From positions 1 to 46,635 of the forward strand of contig JAILAF010000129.1 in the NCBI GenBank assembly GCA_024681775.1: 46,635 bases of DNA, written 5' to 3'. The notes beneath the pieces were generated by a model. It saw only the letters and a list, made by a program, of their open reading frames with translations. It searched no databases and had not been told where the DNA came from. This DNA comes from Lachnospiraceae bacterium. Its GTDB lineage: Bacteria; Bacillota; Clostridia; Lachnospirales; Lachnospiraceae. Made by a program: the position numbers and the translations under genes. Each line of letters starts with the position of its first letter. Position 1 is the first letter of the stretch. Shown here piece by piece: positions 41,548 to 46,635 of the stretch.

Positions 41548-43602
41548 TCAGGTGCGCACATCAAAAGAGATCTCGCCGCCCCTTAAATGTGCCTGAGAGA
41601 TGAGCAGGGGGGCAATACCGCCCTCCGGCAATCCGTCGTCCTCATCTTTTTCTCCGCGCACATGCATCTTACAGCTGCAGGCATAGCCTCTGGATTCCAG
41701 ACGGGCGTTCAGCTCGTCCATGTGCTCTGCCAGGAAATCCAGGATGGAATCGTCCTGCACGTAGAATTGGGTGCTGACCTTTTGCTGCGGCCCGGAGCGG
41801 TCCAGTGCCACATACACGTCAAGGGGACCCAAATGCTCCATATCCAGATGCAGCAATGCACTGACAGAGGATTCCTTTCCGGTGAGCTTCTTGCCGTTGG
41901 TGTAGACATACAGATCCCCGTGGGCGGTATCGCCGCCGGAGAGGCGGATGGGGAGCTGCACATAGGCATACATCTGGTTCACCTGCTGGAGGAAATCCAG
42001 ATTCTGCTGCATATTGGAGCTACTCTGAAAGGCCGGGGTCTGGGTGAGATTCTGTTTATCCAGTGTCTCCGTGATCCGCTCCAGCTGGGTGTTCAGTCTC
42101 CGGTAGAGGTCTTCCACCTTCTCCTTTTCGGATACCTCCTTGGGAGAGATGCTCCATTGGGCTTTTAAGAGATCCGTGGTAAGATCCCTGAGAGCCGGAT
42201 CCTGCAAAAGGGTCTTCAGGGTCCCCATATCCTTTTCGGACAGCGCCTTGCCCAGGACCTGCCGGAAGGCATTCATCAGGTCGGATACCTGCATGGGCGC
42301 ATCGGTACCGGCAGCATTTTCCCGCAGGGACTCCGACAGGCCAAGGAGCACCTTTTCCGCCCCCCGGAGGTCATTTGAGAGTGCCCTTGCCAGGTCCTCG
42401 TAGCCTGCATTTTCGAGGCGTGCCGAAGCGGCAGCATTTCCGCTTTGGTCTGCAGCGCCGGCATCCCGGATCAGGACCTTGCCTGCATCCGATGCGATGA
42501 CCGAAGCACCGTCTGCCGTTTTTGCGGTGGCTTCAAGTGTTGCTGCATCATTGCTGCCGCCGTTTTGTGCTTTGGCCTCCCCACCGGCTGCTGTCACTTT
42601 CGGATCTTCCGCAGTCCCTCCCTGCATTGCCTTCAGCAGCTCCAGTGCCTTTTGCGCGGCGGATAGAGGAGCTTCCACCGCAGCCCGGGCGTTATCCGCG
42701 CCGGCAGGTGCATCGGTCCGCGCTTCCTTTGCCGCGGCAGGATCCGTTTCCCCCTTAAGCGATTCAGACAAGTTCGTAAGGGTTCCTGCATCCGGGCCGA
42801 GGGCTCGTGCATCTGCCTGCCCACCTTCCGCAGCAGCCCCTTCCTCTTCTGTCCGGATGGCAGCAATGGCTGCTTCCAGATCTTCGGGGATAGCACCTTC
42901 CGAAAGCTTTGCCAGAGACAGAAGCACCTCGCCGGCTTTGACGGTATCACCGCTCTCCACCAGGCTCAGGATCGTCTCTCCCATTTTGTCCGCCACTTCC
43001 CGCATCCCCTCTCCCAGTTCATAGGAGAGATTCTTGTAATCCGAGATCTGTGCCAGATTCCGGTCATTTACCGGGATCCCCAGGCGGGTGAGATCCACCA
43101 CATCCTGTACGGATGCATTGGGGTGTGCGTTCACGGAGGAAAACATCTGCAGAAGGGACCCTCGGTCGATGGACATCCCTGCCTGCATCATAGAGGAAGT
43201 CATGGAGACAGCCTTTTCGGAAGGGGCGATCCCTGCCATATCCAGCGCCCTTAAGGCGGTGGGGTCCGATGCGGTATTGGTATACAGAGGACTTAAGGAA
43301 AGGGTGCTTTGATTGGAACGGACCTCAAAGGTCAGTGTATCTCCCACTGCTGCAGGGATTCCTTTCCCGATGGAGGCATGAATGACGGAATCGTCGGAAA
43401 GACGCAAAGTGACCTGACTGTCATTTCGCTCCACCACCTGTGCCTTGAAGGTATCTCCTGCCTTCAGTCCGGAGACTTCATTGGCAAGGGTTTGCTGCCG
43501 CAATGCAGGTTCAGCGGATGCGGCAGGCTCCCCGGATCTGACGGTCTGCGCCGGGCCGCTGCCGGTACGGAATATGGAATTGGCCCCAAACAGATCTGCC
43601 AT
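41548..43602 (-). CDS. FliK-like hook-length-control-type protein (YlqG-like)
   Basis: A 684-residue protein. The N-terminal part (about 1-110) contains a beta-rich segment (GDTFKAQVVERNDSQVTLRL). The middle (about 240-420) is low-complexity and rich in A, E, G and D. The C-terminal region (about 545-684) resembles the FliK C-terminal Flg_hook domain: YVQLPIRLSGGDTAHGDLYVY, LHLDMEHLGPLDVYVALD and GYACSCKMHVRG. In flagellar systems this domain contacts the FlhB cytoplasmic domain, and an FlhB-like gene follows after 39 bases. No flagellar genes are in the window. GGGAG lies 8 bases before the ATG. Confidence 0.75.
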   Translation of the reverse strand: MADLFGANSIFRTGSGPAQTVRSGEPAASAEPALRQQTLANEVSGLKAGDTFKAQVVERNDSQVTLRLSDDSVIHASIGKGIPAAVGDTLTFEVRSNQSTLSLSPLYTNTASDPTALRALDMAGIAPSEKAVSMTSSMMQAGMSIDRGSLLQMFSSVNAHPNASVQDVVDLTRLGIPVNDRNLAQISDYKNLSYELGEGMREVADKMGETILSLVESGDTVKAGEVLLSLAKLSEGAIPEDLEAAIAAIRTEEEGAAAEGGQADARALGPDAGTLTNLSESLKGETDPAAAKEARTDAPAGADNARAAVEAPLSAAQKALELLKAMQGGTAEDPKVTAAGGEAKAQNGGSNDAATLEATAKTADGASVIASDAGKVLIRDAGAADQSGNAAASARLENAGYEDLARALSNDLRGAEKVLLGLSESLRENAAGTDAPMQVSDLMNAFRQVLGKALSEKDMGTLKTLLQDPALRDLTTDLLKAQWSISPKEVSEKEKVEDLYRRLNTQLERITETLDKQNLTQTPAFQSSSNMQQNLDFLQQVNQMYAYVQLPIRLSGGDTAHGDLYVYTNGKKLTGKESSVSALLHLDMEHLGPLDVYVALDRSGPQQKVSTQFYVQDDSILDFLAEHMDELNARLESRGYACSCKMHVRGEKDEDDGLPEGGIAPLLISQAHLRGGEISFDVRT

Positions 43603-43622
43603 AGATTACGCTCCCGAGAAAT

Positions 43623-44378
43623 TCAGATATAGTCGTGAATGAAGCTCCTGCGGTGCTCCGGGCAGGGTCCGAATTCCCGCAATGCAGAAATGTGCTCCGC
43701 AGTACCGTAGCCTGCATTTTTTTCGAAGCCGTAGGCTGGGTATTGTTTCCCGAGCTCTTTCATCATCCGGTCTCTGGTGACCTTGGCATAAATGCTGGCG
43801 GCACCGATGGAGATGCTTTTGGCATCCCCTTTGATGATGGGCACCTGCGGTATGGAAACCTCAGGGATCATGACGGCATCGTTTAACAAAAGGTCCGGCG
43901 CTACGCTTAAAGATACGATAGCTGCGCGCATGGCTTCGTAGGTGGCCTGCAGGATGTTGATCTCGTCGATCCTTGCTGCGGAGATCACTCCAACGCTGAC
44001 GGCCACTGCCTTTTCGCGGATGTCGTCATAGAGCTTCTCTCTCATTTTTTCGGAGAGTTTCTTGGAATCGTTTATATACAGAATGTCACAATCTTTCGGC
44101 AAAATGCAGGCACCGGCCACAACAGGACCGGCGAAGGGGCCTCTTCCCACTTCGTCGATGCCGCAGATAAAGCGGCAGTCAGGGTACTGCCGTTCGAAGG
44201 CCCAAAGGGCATCGATCCGCCGTTTCTCCGCTTCCAGCGCTTCCGCTTTTTTCCGGGCAGCCGCGCAGAACTTTGCCACGCCGGAGCGTTCGTCTCCTGC
44301 ATAGCTTTCCGCAAAAGACAGATAATCCTTTTCCGTTAGCGCTTCAAATTCCGCTTTGATCTCGGAGATGGCCTTCAT
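43623..44378 (-). CDS. rnhB: Ribonuclease HII
   Basis: A 251-residue endonuclease removing RNA from RNA-DNA hybrids and single ribonucleotides. The catalytic D75-E76 are in CGIDEVGRGPFAGPVVAGA; further conserved parts are INDSKKLSEKMRE (about 102) and the KGDAKSISIGAASIYAKVTRDRMM stretch (about 185). An N-terminal extension of about 65 residues is typical for Bacillota RnhB. GGAGG lies 8 bases before the ATG, which overlaps the lepB stop (ATGA). Confidence 0.97.
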   Translation of the reverse strand: MKAISEIKAEFEALTEKDYLSFAESYAGDERSGVAKFCAAARKKAEALEAEKRRIDALWAFERQYPDCRFICGIDEVGRGPFAGPVVAGACILPKDCDILYINDSKKLSEKMREKLYDDIREKAVAVSVGVISAARIDEINILQATYEAMRAAIVSLSVAPDLLLNDAVMIPEVSIPQVPIIKGDAKSISIGAASIYAKVTRDRMMKELGKQYPAYGFEKNAGYGTAEHISALREFGPCPEHRRSFIHDYI

Positions 44379-44917
44379 TTTCCCACCCTCCCGAACTTGG
44401 AGAAGGGATAGATCCGAAAAACGGCCTTGCCGATGAGGTCGGAGCGGGGAATGTTTCCCACAGCCTCAAAACGGCTGTCCATGGAATTGTTCCTGTTATC
44501 ACCCATGACGAAGAATTCATCCGCTCCCAGCTGAATCTCCTGTAAGGCACGGCCGATGTGAGCCGTATCAATGGTCTCCTTGCCGTAATGCTCCTCCAGC
44601 ACCTCCCCATTGATATAGATCACACCGTTTTCATCGATGCGTACGGTTTCGCCGGGAAGGCCGATGACACGCTTGATGTAATAGGTTCCGGGTTCATAGG
44701 GAACCTTCAGCACGACGATATCAAAGCGCTCCGGGTCTCCGAAATGGTATCCCAGCTTGTTCACCCACAGATTGTCTCCGTTTTCCAGCGTATCGTTCAT
44801 GGAGGGACCCTCCACAACGGTGCGCTGCCCCACATATTTGATCACAAACGCGGTCAGAGCCAGTACCACCAGGAAATAGACAGCGGTGGAAATCAGCTCT
44901 TTTTGAAATCTGGTCAT
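44375..44917 (-). CDS. lepB: Signal peptidase I (first copy)
   Basis: A 180-residue membrane protease with one N-terminal span (about 11-29), nucleophile S39 in GPSMNDTL, general base K82 in YYIKRVIGLPGE, and the C-terminal box GDNRNNSMDSR. It removes signal peptides of secreted proteins at the outer face of the membrane. GGAGG lies 6 bases before the ATG. It is flanked by rbgA and rnhB. A second, divergent copy is encoded at 45809-46387. Confidence 0.96.
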   Translation of the reverse strand: MTRFQKELISTAVYFLVVLALTAFVIKYVGQRTVVEGPSMNDTLENGDNLWVNKLGYHFGDPERFDIVVLKVPYEPGTYYIKRVIGLPGETVRIDENGVIYINGEVLEEHYGKETIDTAHIGRALQEIQLGADEFFVMGDNRNNSMDSRFEAVGNIPRSDLIGKAVFRIYPFSKFGRVGK

Positions 44918-44937
44918 AGTATGCCTCCATGTAATCT

Positions 44938-45795
44938 TTATTCCGGCCGTTCCACACTGATGCGGCCGAATCTCCCGGCACGGAAGTCCTCCAGCGTCTG
45001 GGCGGATGCCTTCTCCGTATCCGGTTCTTCTCCTTTTTTCAGGAAGCCTCTGCTCGCAGCAATCTGCCGCAGCACGCTATCCTCCAGGTGCTCGGCGCCT
45101 TCCGGGGCACCTGCAATGTGATAATATGCTTCCAGCTTCCCGGGAGCGTCCTTCCGCAGAAAGCGGATCAGGTCCGAGGCCAGCTCTTCCGTGATGAGGA
45201 TCTGATCGTTCATGGAACCGATAAAGGCCAGATGCATTCCAACGGTCTGGTCCTCAAATCTGGGCCAGAGGATACCGGGGGTATCCAGAAGCTCCACATT
45301 TGCGCCGGTGCGGATCCATTGATTGCTTCTGGTGACGCCGGGCTTATTGCCGGTCTTGGCGGCCGCTTTGCCGATGAAGGTATTGATGAAGGTGGACTTC
45401 CCGACATTGGGGATCCCGCAGATCATGGCACGGATGGGTCTGTTCAGAATGCCGCGCTTTTTGTCCCGCTCGATCTTGTCCTTACAAACCTCCGCAATGA
45501 CGGGTTTTAGAGATTTGGCCAGCCCCGGTGCCTTGGCATTGCACTCCACTGCCTTGATGCCTTTTCCTTCAAAATACGCTTTCCAAAGGGCTGTGACGGC
45601 GGGATCTGCCAGATCTGCCTTGTTCAGGATCACCAGACGGAACTTTCCGTTTCCCAGTCTGTCGATGTCCGGATTCCGGCTGCTGAAAGGGATGCGGGCA
45701 TCCAGGATTTCGATTACCAGATCGATGAGTTTTAATTGATCCTGCATGGCCCGGACGGATTTGGTCATGTGTCCGGGATACCATTGATAGTTCAT
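44938..45795 (-). CDS. rbgA: Ribosome biogenesis GTPase RbgA (YlqF)
   Basis: A 285-residue circularly permuted GTPase. G4 NKAD (58-61) precedes G1 GIPNVGKST (127-135), with G3 DTPGIL near 173, the order expected for YlqF/YawG proteins. The N-terminus NYQWYPGHMTKSVRAM is diagnostic. It promotes late 50S assembly in Bacillota. GGAGAGGA lies just before the ATG. It sits between two signal peptidase genes. Confidence 0.97.
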   Translation of the reverse strand: MNYQWYPGHMTKSVRAMQDQLKLIDLVIEILDARIPFSSRNPDIDRLGNGKFRLVILNKADLADPAVTALWKAYFEGKGIKAVECNAKAPGLAKSLKPVIAEVCKDKIERDKKRGILNRPIRAMICGIPNVGKSTFINTFIGKAAAKTGNKPGVTRSNQWIRTGANVELLDTPGILWPRFEDQTVGMHLAFIGSMNDQILITEELASDLIRFLRKDAPGKLEAYYHIAGAPEGAEHLEDSVLRQIAASRGFLKKGEEPDTEKASAQTLEDFRAGRFGRISVERPE

Positions 45796-45808
45796 AGAGT
45801 CCTCTCCG

Positions 45809-46387
45809 TTACTTTACAAGATGCGTTTTGTATCCGTCTCCCTTGCGGGCCAGCCAGACTTTCCCCACGATGTCTTCTTCTTTCACAAAGCCGATGTTGG
45901 AAGAGCGGGAATCCTCACTGGAGGAAGGATTGTCTCCCATTACAAAATATTCTTTCGAACCAAGGAGCAGCGGTGACTCGGCGATGCCGGGATCCAGGAT
46001 TTTCTCCTTCACATACTCACTGGGGATGTCATTTACATACAAAATATCGTCCCTGACCACTACCGTGTCACCGGGGCGCCCGACGATCCGCTTTGTGTAA
46101 TAGTGGGTATTTTCGTTTCCGTTGGGAAGAAAGAGCACCACGTCTCCGTAATCCGGAGATCCCAGCACATAGGAAAAGCGGTTGATCAGGATCTCCTGCT
46201 CGCTGCCCAGAGCGGGCTCCATGGAGTTGCCAACCACATTGGAAGACATACCAAAAAAATAAACCGTTACGATACCAAGGAAGATCACGGCCGCAACGGA
46301 AAACAGCCAGGACAAAATCTCCGACAGGAGTTTGGAGCTGATATGCTTCTTTTTCTGGTAAAAGGATAGCCCCTTGTTCTTAGCCAT
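45809..46387 (-). CDS. lepB: Signal peptidase I (second copy)
   Basis: A 192-residue type I signal peptidase with a basic cytoplasmic N-terminus, one span (about 24-46), nucleophile S55 in GNSMEPAL, base lysine K99 in YYTKRIVGRPGD, and GDNPSSSEDSRSSNIG. It differs strongly from the neighbouring copy, so this is not a recent duplication. GGGAG lies 7 bases before the ATG, and an extended -10 promoter lies upstream. It is the first gene of the operon that runs to the sensor kinase. Confidence 0.95.
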   Translation of the reverse strand: MAKNKGLSFYQKKKHISSKLLSEILSWLFSVAAVIFLGIVTVYFFGMSSNVVGNSMEPALGSEQEILINRFSYVLGSPDYGDVVLFLPNGNENTHYYTKRIVGRPGDTVVVRDDILYVNDIPSEYVKEKILDPGIAESPLLLGSKEYFVMGDNPSSSEDSRSSNIGFVKEEDIVGKVWLARKGDGYKTHLVK

Positions 46388-46420
46388 TTTGTTCTCCCAA
46401 AAGTCCTCACAATTACTATG

Positions 46421-46429
46421 ATTTTACCA
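46421..46429 (-). promoter_or_regulatory. Extended -10 promoter of the lepB-rbgA-lepB-rnhB operon
   Basis: TGGTAAAAT (46429-46421) on the minus strand is an extended -10 element. No good -35 lies 16-18 bases upstream, as is usual for the extended type. It is 33 bases before the lepB ATG and shares 13 bases with the promoter at 8552-8580. Confidence 0.55.
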
Positions 46430-46486
46430 TAAATCAAGGGAATAGAGTAGTGGGAAATGCGGTGGCAGGTTGCGGGGCATTGCAAC

Positions 46487-46517
46487 AAAAAAAAGACAAC
46501 CGCCTAAGCGATTGTCC
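46487..46517 (-). terminator. Intrinsic terminator of rplS
   Basis: GACAATCGC pairs with GCGGTTGTC (one mismatch) around a 4-base loop and is followed by eight T on the minus strand, 8 bases after the rplS stop. It separates rplS from the lepB operon. Confidence 0.9.
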
Positions 46518-46524
46518 TTTCTGA

Positions 46525-46635
46525 TCAGCGAACGACTTCTTTGACCTTAGCGGCCTTACCGGTGCGCTCACGCAGGTAGTTCAGCTTTGCTCTGCGTACC
46601 TTACCTCTGCGGACTACTTCGATCTTCTCAACATT
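46525..46635 (-). CDS. rplS: Ribosomal protein L19, C-terminal part (runs off the right edge)
   Basis: The last 36 codons, read from the window edge to the TGA at 46527-46525, give [19 protein letters not shown] and a lysine- and arginine-rich end, the characteristic C-terminus of L19. rplS directly before lepB and rbgA is the conserved order in Bacillota. The rest of the gene is outside the window. Confidence 0.95.
   Translation of the reverse strand, partial: NVEKIEVVRRGKVRRAKLNYLRERTGKAAKVKEVVR

Overview
The window looks like chromosomal housekeeping DNA from a mid-GC, anaerobic Gram-positive of the class Clostridia, most likely Lachnospiraceae. The grounds are gene order and protein type: a radC-mreBCD-pbp2-minC-rodA-mgsA block, an rplS-lepB-rbgA-rnhB-(FliK-like)-(FlhB-like)-yraN block, a DUF512-der-plsY-gpsA block, a strictly anaerobic NrdD/NrdG ribonucleotide reductase, and AGGAGG-type ribosome binding sites. 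I see no mobile element, prophage, CRISPR array, tRNA or rRNA. All but two genes lie on the minus strand; metF and prs are single plus-strand genes, each followed by a clear intrinsic terminator.

Read in the direction of minus-strand transcription, from high to low coordinates. (1) 46.6-37.5 kb: the end of rplS with its terminator, then lepB-rbgA-lepB-rnhB, a FliK-like and an FlhB-tail-like protein, yraN, and a response regulator/sensor kinase pair. (2) 37.4-36.2 kb: prs on the plus strand, back to back with DUF512-der-plsY-gpsA (36.1-31.6 kb). (3) 31.5-30.65 kb: metF on the plus strand, divergent from a MoxR/VWA pair. This pair is followed by tyrS and a nucleoside salvage set: purine nucleoside phosphorylase, cytidine deaminase, an amidohydrolase, an NCS2 purine permease and a membrane-anchored MutS-family ATPase. 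(4) 21.4-21.1 kb: a small single-span membrane protein in its own promoter-to-terminator unit. (5) 21.1-8.6 kb: a WYL regulator, nrdD, nrdG, dut, miaB, mutS, mutL, miaA and a PLP enzyme; dNTP supply, mismatch repair and tRNA modification are packed together. (6) 8.5-0 kb: DUF4321, radC, mreBCD and pbp2, then an unusual array of four hairpins, then minC, rodA and the start of mgsA.

The observations that most merit checking are these. minC stands without minD and minE, and its MinD-contact motif is replaced. Four different hairpins are packed into 126 bases in front of it. A FliK-like/FlhB-like export-switch pair occurs with no flagellar gene nearby, and the FlhB-like member lacks the NPTH cleavage motif. 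A transmembrane MutS ATPase sits at the end of a purine salvage operon. The prs and DUF512 promoters have touching -35 boxes, with DUF512 possibly leaderless. A 56-residue membrane protein has its own regulated unit. I did not recognise any fully novel multi-gene defence-type system; most of the window is conserved core genome.
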